Assembly: GCF_030272695.1 (NCBI RefSeq)
Contig: NZ_JARFYN010000061.1
Coordinates: 1-39,613 of the forward strand
Length of the DNA: 39,613 bases
Source of the DNA: Martinezella calliandrae
GTDB lineage: Bacteria; Pseudomonadota; Alphaproteobacteria; Rhizobiales; Rhizobiaceae
Direction of reading: 5' to 3'
The translations under genes were made by a program, and so were the position numbers. This document shows, piece by piece, positions 17,138 to 24,499 of this stretch; within the stretch, counting starts at the first letter, position 1, and every line of letters begins with the position of its first letter. The notes under the pieces were generated by a model. The model was not told the origin of the DNA. It was given only the letters and a program-made list of their open reading frames with translations, and did not search any database.

Positions 17138-17662
17138 ATGCGAAACGCGCAAGAAAGGGAGCAGCAGAGCGGGCAGGGATCGCTAGGCATCGGGACCGAA
17201 CGATTTGCCCCGGCCAATCGCAAGAGACTAAGCGCGCCAGCTTTGCGGACCTTCCTGGCAATTGCAGATCTATGGGGCCTGACTGAAGAGCAGCGTTTGC
17301 TCATACTTGGATATCCATCCCGTTCGACTTATCATAGCTGGGCCAAGCAAGCGCGCGAGCACCGTGTTGTCACGTTGGATGTTGATACTCTCATCCGAAT
17401 CTCCGCAGTGCTCGGGATCCATCAGGCCCTTGAGATCCTGTTTTCGAGTGAGCGCGCCGGCGTGGAGTGGCTGCGCACGCCTCATCGTGCAACCGTTTTT
17501 GGCGGACATCCGCCACTCAGCGTGCTGACAAACGGAACCCAAGATGGATTGATGACCGTGCGTCGCTTTCTGGATGCGGCAAGGGGTGGTGTCTACATGC
17601 AACCAAATACCCTGGACCAGGCTTTCACATCCTACGAAGATTCGGATATTGTTTTCCGGTGA
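17138..17662 (+). CDS. Xre/MbcA/ParS-type antitoxin of a RES toxin
   Basis: This is the predicted antitoxin, 174 residues. The central part (APALRTFLAIADLWGLTEEQRLLILGYP, followed by STYHSWAK) is the N-terminal helix-turn-helix-like domain of the Xre-MbcA-ParS family. The C-terminal region (VDTLIRISAVLGIHQALEILF, then PHRATVFGGHPPLSVLTNGTQDGL and VRRFLDAARGG) is the toxin-binding domain (DUF2384). The family binds its own promoter and masks the active site of the partner RES protein. ATG 17138 is chosen, with AGGAG upstream; ATG 17108 is an alternative. The stop overlaps the toxin's GTG start. AT-rich sequence with TATAAATATA at 17057-17066 upstream may be the promoter. Confidence 0.88.
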   Translation: MRNAQEREQQSGQGSLGIGTERFAPANRKRLSAPALRTFLAIADLWGLTEEQRLLILGYPSRSTYHSWAKQAREHRVVTLDVDTLIRISAVLGIHQALEILFSSERAGVEWLRTPHRATVFGGHPPLSVLTNGTQDGLMTVRRFLDAARGGVYMQPNTLDQAFTSYEDSDIVFR

Positions 17663-18330
17663 GTGATCGTTTCGACAAGGCGCCGCATCCGTCCTACCGG
17701 CTGATCCCATCCCAATTTCCGCCTATTGGTCTTTTCGATACCGTTGCGACGCCCGCCGATCTCGAGGCCGTCATGGAGCTTGTTGGCTGGACCAATGACC
17801 GGCTCGTCGTGGACCGTATCCGACGGCTTCCTGAGGTCGAGTGGGTCTACGGTGTCGCGAATGCCAGTATCGTCATGGCGGCTTTTCTGCACGTTGCGCC
17901 GGGTGGAATGCGATTCAACGCTGCGGATTTGGGCGCCTGGTACGCTGCCGATGATCTCCGCACCGCGGCGGCTGAGGTTGGCCATCACCTTCGGCGCGAG
18001 GCCGTCGCGCGCGATGTCGCGACAATGGTGCGCACATATAGATGCTATACGGCCAACCTGCTTGGCGACTACCTCGATCTTCGAGGGCAGCAGGCGTTGC
18101 GTTCCGACATCTACGACAGTGCGAGCTACGTGGCTTCGCAAGCGCTTGGCGAGCAAGTCCGCTTGGATGGTGGAGCGGGAATTGTCTATGACAGCCTTCG
18201 AAGGAAGGCCGGGGTGAACATCGCCGCTTTGCGGCCACGAAATGTTCACGACGTCACGCAGGCCCATCATTTCGAGATCACCGTTTCGGCCGACGACCGT
18301 CGTATCGACGTGCGGAAGCTATCGAATTGA
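17659..18330 (+). CDS. RES-domain toxin (NAD+-degrading)
   Basis: This 223-residue protein matches the RES family. Characterised members split NAD+ (by phosphorolysis in MbcT) and so stop growth. Candidate RES-signature residues are Arg14 in PSYRLI, Glu106 within AAAEVGHH and Ser179 in IVYDSLR; Tyr95 lies in GAWYAADDL, also conserved in the family. The start GTG 17659 shares bases with the antitoxin's TGA stop in a GTGA overlap, so the two are translationally coupled, antitoxin first. The pair is intact, while its immediate upstream neighbours are gene scraps, as expected of an addiction module that persists while DNA around it decays. Confidence 0.88.
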   Translation: MSDRFDKAPHPSYRLIPSQFPPIGLFDTVATPADLEAVMELVGWTNDRLVVDRIRRLPEVEWVYGVANASIVMAAFLHVAPGGMRFNAADLGAWYAADDLRTAAAEVGHHLRREAVARDVATMVRTYRCYTANLLGDYLDLRGQQALRSDIYDSASYVASQALGEQVRLDGGAGIVYDSLRRKAGVNIAALRPRNVHDVTQAHHFEITVSADDRRIDVRKLSN

Positions 18331-18623
18331 GAGATCGCCGGCCGCCCGCCCAATAAACGCAAGGCTGCGCCACCATAGCTGCTAAACACCAAAAGCAGCC
18401 GACCGTCTGCCTCCCAGCCACCCAAAAAGCTAGAAGCTTGACATTCCCGCGTTGCAGGCTAGGAACATTAGCTATGTGCTTATACACGCAGTGCGTGCAT
18501 AAGTGACGTTGGAAGGCTGTCATGGAACATTATGACGCCTTATACTTTGGCCGAGATGAGCCGCGTCGATCAGTGACGTCAGTCCATCATACGGTCACAC
18601 CAGACGCTCCTAATCCGCGCGCC
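18331..18623. other. Intergenic stretch with promoter-like and repeat elements
   Basis: TTGACA at 18438-18443 is a good -35 match, about 40 bases before a 25-base inverted repeat. After the repeat, GGAAGG precedes ATG 18522, which opens a 42-codon frame (18522-18650) that runs into the tail of the converging oxidoreductase gene. The frame may be the truncated start of a lost, autoregulated gene. No known domain is visible in it. Confidence 0.3.
18479..18503 (+). promoter_or_regulatory. 25-bp inverted repeat, candidate operator
   Basis: CTTATACACGC and GCGTGCATAAG flank a three-base centre; ten of eleven positions match. It lies between a TTGACA box and a ribosome site with ATG at 18522, the usual position of a repressor operator overlapping a transcription start. 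The regulator is unknown. Confidence 0.45.
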
Positions 18624-20156
18624 CTAGGCCTTGCTTTGCTCCATCGCTAGTTCCGCCGCGAGGCTTTCGCTATCGCGGAAGATCGTGGCGACCGCCAGGA
18701 TGTGCCCACCGCGCTTGAAGCGCAGGAGGCAGTCCTTTGCGGCGATGTCGCCCTCGACCTCGATTGCGTCCCATCCCTCGGCATGGCCGACATAGTTGAT
18801 CGGAATGTCGTAATGCTGGCTCCAAAAGAACGGCACATCCGTGAACTTCTGACCGCGTCCGAGCATGTTGAGCGCGGCTGTGGCACCTTGCCTTTGCGCC
18901 ACCACCCAGTGCTCCACTCTGATATTTGCGCCGCTGCGGGGGTCGGGCCACCGGGCGATATCGCCGGCCGCATATATCCCCGGCACATTGGTCTCAAGAT
19001 AGGCATCGACCAGGACGCCCCGATCCGTGGCTAGGCCCGCCGCGTCGGCGAGATCGACCCGTGGGCGCACGCCTATGCCGGCAATGACCATGTCGGCGGC
19101 GAGACTCCTGCCGCTATTCAGCAGCACCTCGCTTGCGCCGATGCTCGCAGCCGTATCGGCGAGGTGAAAGAGGACGCCATTTCCCTCGTGCAGCGCGCGG
19201 ATGAAGTCGCCCATCTGAGGGCCAAGAACCCGTTCCATTGGCCTTTCCTCGGGCGCGACCACATGCACTTCGACACCGCGGGTTCGAAGGGACGCGGCAA
19301 CCTCGAGGCCGATGAAGCTGGCGCCAAGCACGACAGCGGACCGAGCGGTGCTGCTCGCTGCGATAATCCTGCGGCTGTCGGCAAGCGAGCGCAGCGTATG
19401 GACATGAGGCTGATCGGCGCCGGGTATGGTCAGACGCACCGGTTCGGCGCCGGTCGCGAGCAGCAATTTGTCGAAGGCGACCCGTTCCCCATCGGCCAGC
19501 ACGACTTGTCTGGCGCCGACATCGAGGGCGGCGACCTTGGTTCTAAGACGCAGCTCGATGTTGTTCTTGGCATAGAAGGCTTCGCTTCGAAGCGGGATCC
19601 AGTCTTCGGGAGCCTTGCCAGCAAGATAGTCCTTCGAGAGGTTGGGACGGTCGACGGGCGGCGCCTCGTCATCGCTGATCATGACGATGGCGCCCTGAAA
19701 TTGTTCACGCCGCAGTCGCTCGGCCGCGGCAAAACCGGCCGCGCCACCGCCGATGAGGACGATCCTTTCGGGAGACGACCCAGCAGTGCTTTCGCGCGCT
19801 ACTGGCGACGGCTTTTTGCGCTTCTCGCCAACGAAAATCCTACCGTCTCGCTGCTCGATCGACCAGCAAGCGAGCGGTGATAGCGCAGGCGCGCGCAGGG
19901 CTTCGCCCGTCTTAAGGTCGAAGCAGGCGTGATGCCAGGGACAGCGGACGGTATCGTCGGCGACGAGGCCGTCGAAGAGCGGTCCGCCATAGTGCGAACA
20001 CGTGGCGCCAACCGCTGATATCTCTGCTCCGCGGCGCACCAGGAGGACGGGCTCGCCGTCGCGATGACCGACCAGCTTGCCGCCGTCGGGAAGATCGGTG
20101 AGCGCAATGCCGAGGGCCAGATCGGGTCCGCTCGGGTCTGAATGGTTACCGGCCAT
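18624..20156 (-). CDS. Rieske ferredoxin-FAD/NAD(P)H reductase fusion (AIF-like)
   Basis: This 510-residue cytosolic flavoprotein has an N-terminal Rieske domain (about 10-110) with both cluster ligand pairs, C53-x-H55 and C72-xx-H75. The FAD-dependent reductase domain follows. GGGAAG near 136-141 is the FAD dinucleotide fold, VVLGASFIGLEVA near 275 is the NAD(P)H fold, and YAAGDIARW is the C-terminal FAD motif. It is the layout of apoptosis-inducing-factor-like and rubredoxin/ferredoxin reductases that pass electrons from NAD(P)H to a Rieske centre. GGAGGAG precedes the ATG closely. It lies downstream of hmp and the nsrR remnant on the same strand, which suggests a link to nitrosative or redox stress. 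No partner oxygenase is present. Confidence 0.88.
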   Translation of the reverse strand: MAGNHSDPSGPDLALGIALTDLPDGGKLVGHRDGEPVLLVRRGAEISAVGATCSHYGGPLFDGLVADDTVRCPWHHACFDLKTGEALRAPALSPLACWSIEQRDGRIFVGEKRKKPSPVARESTAGSSPERIVLIGGGAAGFAAAERLRREQFQGAIVMISDDEAPPVDRPNLSKDYLAGKAPEDWIPLRSEAFYAKNNIELRLRTKVAALDVGARQVVLADGERVAFDKLLLATGAEPVRLTIPGADQPHVHTLRSLADSRRIIAASSTARSAVVLGASFIGLEVAASLRTRGVEVHVVAPEERPMERVLGPQMGDFIRALHEGNGVLFHLADTAASIGASEVLLNSGRSLAADMVIAGIGVRPRVDLADAAGLATDRGVLVDAYLETNVPGIYAAGDIARWPDPRSGANIRVEHWVVAQRQGATAALNMLGRGQKFTDVPFFWSQHYDIPINYVGHAEGWDAIEVEGDIAAKDCLLRFKRGGHILAVATIFRDSESLAAELAMEQSKA

Positions 20157-20301
20157 TTTCTCCTCCCTCGAAGGGCAGCTGCCGGCATCGTCCTTCGCGA
20201 TGCACGGTTACCCGTCAGGCAGCTTGTCTTGAATTTCCCGCTATTCCGGCTCTCAGGCAAATGAATTTGGTGTCGGTTGGGCGGAATTTGCTGCGATCAC
20301 G

Positions 20302-20463
20302 TCAGATGCGACTTGCTCTTTCATCACAAACGAAGCGCATCGGGCGGTCGTCAGAAGTCGGGGCCGCCGCCACATCGTCGATCGTGGACAGGCTGTCGTC
20401 CCTCCGGAGGCTGAGATAGATCATCAGCCGCAATGCATAATCGGAATGAACTGTTAGCCGCAT
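20302..20463 (-). pseudogene. nsrR: Truncated NsrR-type Rrf2 regulator, N-terminus only
   Basis: The frame from ATG 20463 begins MRLTVHSDYALRLMIYLSL and continues to STIDDVAAA (about 34 residues). This is the start of NsrR/Rrf2 proteins, helix 1 and the beginning of the winged helix-turn-helix. After about 20361 the similarity ends and the frame stops at 20302. The recognition helix and the three Fe-S cluster cysteines are absent, and neither other frame restores them. It lies 76 bases downstream of hmp on the same strand, where many proteobacteria keep nsrR or a related regulator near hmp. It is therefore a remnant by deletion rather than a frameshift. Confidence 0.7.
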
Positions 20464-20539
20464 GAACAGCCTCCCGGGTCGGTCGCGGCACTGTAGCACC
20501 AGGCGGCGGAGCAAACTCCAGCCGCCTGATGCTCGCGCT

Positions 20540-21748
20540 TCAAGCTGCGAGGTCGTCCGCCGGGCCGAAGAACTCGTAATGGATCCGATCTTGAGGGACA
20601 CCAGCCTTGGCCAGTCCATTGACGAAGGTCGCGAGAAACGGCTTTGGTCCGCAGAGATAGATGTCGGCATCCTTGAGCGGTGTGTTCTCGGCAAGCCAGT
20701 CGAGGGTGACAAATCCTTCCTGGTCGTAGTGAACGCCCTTCCGATCGTCTGAGTTGGGCGCGCGATAGAATATCGCAGACCTCATGCCGTCGCGTCCGAA
20801 GGTGAGCTTGCGGACATGTTCACCCATCGCATGGACCTTGCCGTCTTCTGCGCCGTGAACGTAGTAAACATTCGCCACGCTCTCTTTAGCTGCAATGTCT
20901 TCCAGCATGCTGACCATCGGCGTCAGGCCGACGCCGCCGCTCAGCAAGACGACCGGCCGCGACGTATTCTCCTTGAGGAAGAAGTCGCCCGCCGGCGGGG
21001 CTACCTCAAGCACATCACCCACGGCCAGTTTGTCGTGCAGATAATTCGAAATCAGGCCCGATGGCTCGCGTTTGACGGAAATTCTGTATGTCTTGCCGTT
21101 CGGGGCAGAGGAAATGCTGTAGTTGCGGCGGTACTCACCCTTTCCAGTTACCTCGAACCGGAACGTCAGATACTGGCCCGGGCGATGACGGATGACGGGC
21201 CGGCCATCTTCCGGCTCTAGGACGAAGGAGGTGATGATGTCGCTCTCCCGACGCTTGTCTGCGATGCGGAAGCGGCGCCAGCCGGCCCATCCGCCTTCAG
21301 CAGAGCCCAGCTCTTCATAGACCTGCTTTTCCCTGCCGATGAGGATATCGGCCAGGAACCAGTAGGCCTCTCCCCAGGCGGCGAGGACTTCGTCGGTTGC
21401 GGCCTCGCCGAGAACCTGTTTGATGGCGGCGAGCAGGGCGTTTGCGACATGCGGATAATGGTGCTGCTTTATCTGAAGGCCCACGTGTTTTTGCGCGATG
21501 CGCTCAACCGCTGGCCCGAGCACTCCAAGGTTGTCGATATTCTGCGCATAGGCGAGGATCGCCTGCGCCAAGGCCTTCGTCTGCCGGCCGCCTTCGCCTT
21601 GGTTGGACTGGTTGAAGAGGTTACGAACTTCCTCGTCCTTGAAAAGCAGGACATACATGGCGGCGGTGATTTCCGTGCCACGGGCCGCAAGTGCAGGTAC
21701 GGTTGCCCGCACGATTGCCTTGGTTGCCGCGCTCAGTTCTCTGGCCAT
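20540..21748 (-). CDS. hmp: Flavohemoglobin, nitric oxide dioxygenase
   Basis: This 402-residue enzyme turns nitric oxide and oxygen into nitrate using NADPH electrons. The globin domain (1-140) aligns with E. coli Hmp. The proximal heme His is H88 in RIAQKHVGLQIK, the distal Tyr is Y32 in AAMYVLLF, and Y98 matches the tyrosine near the heme. The FAD domain (about 155-265) has RRNYSIS, and the NAD domain has GGVGLTPMVSML. The C-terminus (YEFFGP) matches the family. GGAG lies seven bases before the ATG. An NsrR-like palindrome lies 49-71 bases upstream. A truncated nsrR follows 76 bases downstream. Confidence 0.96.
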   Translation of the reverse strand: MARELSAATKAIVRATVPALAARGTEITAAMYVLLFKDEEVRNLFNQSNQGEGGRQTKALAQAILAYAQNIDNLGVLGPAVERIAQKHVGLQIKQHHYPHVANALLAAIKQVLGEAATDEVLAAWGEAYWFLADILIGREKQVYEELGSAEGGWAGWRRFRIADKRRESDIITSFVLEPEDGRPVIRHRPGQYLTFRFEVTGKGEYRRNYSISSAPNGKTYRISVKREPSGLISNYLHDKLAVGDVLEVAPPAGDFFLKENTSRPVVLLSGGVGLTPMVSMLEDIAAKESVANVYYVHGAEDGKVHAMGEHVRKLTFGRDGMRSAIFYRAPNSDDRKGVHYDQEGFVTLDWLAENTPLKDADIYLCGPKPFLATFVNGLAKAGVPQDRIHYEFFGPADDLAA

Positions 21749-21796
21749 TTCAGGTCTCCATCATATTAATATTAGCGGCATCGATTTATGGCTTGA

Positions 21797-21819
21797 AACA
21801 TATATACTCAATATATCTT
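21797..21819 (-). promoter_or_regulatory. NsrR-like operator in the hmp promoter
   Basis: On the minus strand the sequence reads AAGATATATT, then GAG, then TATATATGTT, an imperfect palindrome. It resembles the NsrR consensus built from two AAGATGYATTT half sites in inverted orientation. It is centred about 60 bases upstream of the hmp start, suitable for repression. Assignment rests on the motif and on the nsrR remnant nearby. Confidence 0.55.
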
Positions 21820-22012
21820 TTAGCCTTTAGGCTGTCCTGTGCGGTTCTGTCACAGGCGGGTAAAGAGCAAACGGACCCTTGGGATATCGGTTGGTTGGGC
21901 TCCTGCCGGCGAGCCGTGAGCCGTGAGCCGGAGGGCAGTCTGTTGCGCGATCAAGCGTGCGACCGGCGGTCGGCCCGAGGCAGACGCGTAAGCCTGGGGG
22001 CTCATTGCATCT

Positions 22013-22717
22013 TCACCGAAGCATCGCAAGGATTGTCGCACTTGCCTCCTGCAATGTCAGGCCGTGATGAAATGCGCCCTGTTCCAGGAAGTTGACGGTC
22101 TCCACAACCACGATCGGATTGAACATCATAAACGTATGGGTGGCATGCACGACCAAGTGGTCTAGCGCACCGTCAAGCCGTGTCGACGCGACGGATACCT
22201 TTCCATCGTTGGGGCCGTGGATAATCGAATTGAAAACCGGATTGACGGATATGTCGCCTGCGATGATCCCGACGGGATAGTCGGGTTTCGGCAGAAGCTT
22301 CGGCACGGCCTCAGCACCGGTTCCGAGTTCGAGGCCCGCCGGGCCGTTGATCCAGGCAAATGGCGGCATGTCACCGAAGATATCGACGATCTCGGAACCG
22401 TTGTTAGGTGGGGCGAGCATGACGACCCGTCCCAAATTCTGCGGTCGTGACTGTGCCAACCAGTGGCGAACCAGAATTCCACCCATGGAATGGGTAACGA
22501 AATTGACCCGCCGCGGGCCGCAGGCCTCGACGGAGCCTCCGACATAGCGCGCGAGCTCGGCGATCGGCGCGCGTGTCGAAGGGTATGTTCTATTGACGAT
22601 CAGAAATCCCCGCCGCGCCAACACCTTCTCGATAAGCCAGAACGACCCGCTGCCGCGTGCAAGCCCGTGCACCAATACGACAGATTCCGTTTCTTCTGTT
22701 TCGGGGGTCATCGCCAT
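22013..22717 (-). CDS. Alpha/beta hydrolase (lipase/esterase-like)
   Basis: This 234-residue protein has a serine-hydrolase fold. VLVHGLARGSGSFW near residue 14 forms the oxyanion region, THSMGG (about 74-79) carries the nucleophile Ser, and the acid/base pair is likely in GPNDGKVS and HATHTFMM. The pattern resembles small triacylglycerol lipase/PGAP1-like acyltransferases. There is no signal peptide, so it is cytoplasmic. The start at 22717 is 13 bases after the stop of the larger hydrolase upstream, so it ends a four-gene minus-strand operon. Substrate unknown. Confidence 0.82.
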   Translation of the reverse strand: MAMTPETEETESVVLVHGLARGSGSFWLIEKVLARRGFLIVNRTYPSTRAPIAELARYVGGSVEACGPRRVNFVTHSMGGILVRHWLAQSRPQNLGRVVMLAPPNNGSEIVDIFGDMPPFAWINGPAGLELGTGAEAVPKLLPKPDYPVGIIAGDISVNPVFNSIIHGPNDGKVSVASTRLDGALDHLVVHATHTFMMFNPIVVVETVNFLEQGAFHHGLTLQEASATILAMLR

Positions 22718-22729
22718 GATGACAAATGC

Positions 22730-24472
22730 TTAGCCTCCTCGTCCTTCATAACTTTGTTGCGGCGTTTGTTTCGTCGATGTTGAGCCAGCCAATTCCGGCG
22801 TTTCGAAACGCTTCTTGAGGGCAGCCAATTGAGCCTCGGACCATCCCTTCACATCCGTCACCGCAACCCAGGCATCGATATAGTGTTGGGGGGCATAGAC
22901 ATGACCGAACCCCATCGGTGTTTTGTTGGCGACGAGCATATCCAGTATCAACTGGAAGCCGGTTATGATCGGATACCATCTAAGTTGCGGCGACACATCA
23001 GGTGCGAGCGGCTCTCGCATCCAGTCGGGCGCCTTATAGAAATCATTGACGTTGAAAAAGACAATCGGATCGCTGGCATATTGCAGATAGACGATCCTGA
23101 TCGGCCCCCAGGGCCGCGACGTCTGCTGTTGCGGAAAGCCGTTCTGGTTCATGAAACGGATCATCCTGCCATCGCGAAACTGCGGCAGCCGCGCGAGCGA
23201 TCCGGCGTTTCGCTCTTGGGTGACGGTCCGCCAGGTGGGGCTGACAAAAGGCGTACCGCTCCAGAGTGCGCCCTGTATGGGATCGTCCATCATTTCGAAA
23301 AGCCGGGCTGATTGCTGCGAGTTCATTGCGCCCAGGCTCAGCCCGTGAAGGTACAATCTCGGCCGCTTGTCCTTCGGTAACGTCGTCCAGTAGCCGTAGA
23401 TCTGCGAGAACAAGGCTCTTGCCGTCTCGGCGCCATATTCGGACTGGGCAAGTAGCGAAAGCGGACTGCTGAGATAGGAATATTGGACGGCGACGCTTGC
23501 GATATCACCATCATGAAGATATTCGACGGGGTCCATGGCGGCGGGGTCGATCCAGCCGGTGCCGGTCGGAGTGATCACGATCAAAAGCGAACGAGAAAAG
23601 CCTCCCTGACGCTTCAGCTCCTTAAGCGCCAGCCGCGCTCGGTCCTGAGGCGTGCTTTCCGATTGCTGCCCGACATAGACGCGGATCGGTTCAAGCGCCG
23701 GTCTTCCGGTAACGGCACTGATGTCGCTCGCATGCGGACCCGACGAAACGAATTCCCGTCCGGCCCGGCCAAGCTCATTCCAGGCGACAAGTGAACCCGG
23801 GTTTCCGGTCCTACCGTTTTCGAGAGGCTGGGGCCGTTCAGGTTCAAGCAGCGCATCATATTGGCGATATGACGCATCGAGCACCTCGAAGGCTGTTCGA
23901 GCTAGGACGCCGTTTGCTATCGACCAAAAAAGAAGGGCCGTCACCGAGATCGCCAAGACCATTGCGACGCGTTGGGGTATATGTCGTCGCATCAGTCCAT
24001 AGAGGATTGTGGCCAGTACTTTTGCCAAACGCCCGAGCGCCAGCAACAACACAAAGGTGAGGACGGCAACCCCCACGATCAGGAAGGGGTTCATGCTGTC
24101 GACTTCAGGCATGCCGACGGCGGCCCGAACGGAATTCTGCCAGTTGGTCGATCGCCACAGGGAAATGACGACAAAAGCGAGACTGATCGCCGCCGCCGGG
24201 TAGCGCATCAGCGCTTGCGCCCTATTTGGTTGCGGCGGCTCCAGATCTGTCCAAAGCCAGGTGAGGAAGACCCCAAGAGCGTAGCCGATAAAAAAACAGA
24301 GCCCGGCCAGAACGCCCTGTGGCAAAAGATCGCGCGGCACCAGCGTCGGCGTCAGCGCCGATGCGAACAGAAGCGCGCCTAACAGCAGGCCGAGCCAGGA
24401 TAGCGGGCCGAGCCCCACCGCAGCAATATCCGCCCACCATGATTTTCGCGTTGCGACTGTGTTCCCGCTCAT
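22730..24472 (-). CDS. Membrane alpha/beta hydrolase of the Abhydrolase_9 family
   Basis: This 580-residue protein has four to five N-terminal membrane helices (about 18-37, 50-72, 88-107, 125-150, 165-188; Abhydrolase_9_N) and a large C-terminal hydrolase domain. The nucleophile elbow is in LHGLSLGA near residue 366, a variant of the usual GESLGS. Other family features are RVYVGQQSE, GWIDPAAMDPVEYLHDGDIASVAVQYSYL and the SDPIVFFNVNDFY segment. The family's reaction is not established; some members are studied as lipid-related membrane esterases. It begins 28 bases after the RND pump gene and is followed at once by a second, small hydrolase. Confidence 0.85.
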   Translation of the reverse strand: MSGNTVATRKSWWADIAAVGLGPLSWLGLLLGALLFASALTPTLVPRDLLPQGVLAGLCFFIGYALGVFLTWLWTDLEPPQPNRAQALMRYPAAAISLAFVVISLWRSTNWQNSVRAAVGMPEVDSMNPFLIVGVAVLTFVLLLALGRLAKVLATILYGLMRRHIPQRVAMVLAISVTALLFWSIANGVLARTAFEVLDASYRQYDALLEPERPQPLENGRTGNPGSLVAWNELGRAGREFVSSGPHASDISAVTGRPALEPIRVYVGQQSESTPQDRARLALKELKRQGGFSRSLLIVITPTGTGWIDPAAMDPVEYLHDGDIASVAVQYSYLSSPLSLLAQSEYGAETARALFSQIYGYWTTLPKDKRPRLYLHGLSLGAMNSQQSARLFEMMDDPIQGALWSGTPFVSPTWRTVTQERNAGSLARLPQFRDGRMIRFMNQNGFPQQQTSRPWGPIRIVYLQYASDPIVFFNVNDFYKAPDWMREPLAPDVSPQLRWYPIITGFQLILDMLVANKTPMGFGHVYAPQHYIDAWVAVTDVKGWSEAQLAALKKRFETPELAGSTSTKQTPQQSYEGRGG

Positions 24473-24499
24473 GCCCGCCCCAGATCCCCGAACCCGCCT

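Noticed and set aside
20302..20712. A 136-residue minus-strand protein
   Set aside because: Its first 83 residues are the shadow of the hmp tail and spacer; only the part from 20463 resembles NsrR.
21905..21934. GAGCCGTGAGCCGTGAGCCG as a regulatory repeat
   Set aside because: A short 7-base repeat in less than three copies within a GC-rich spacer, too weak to interpret.
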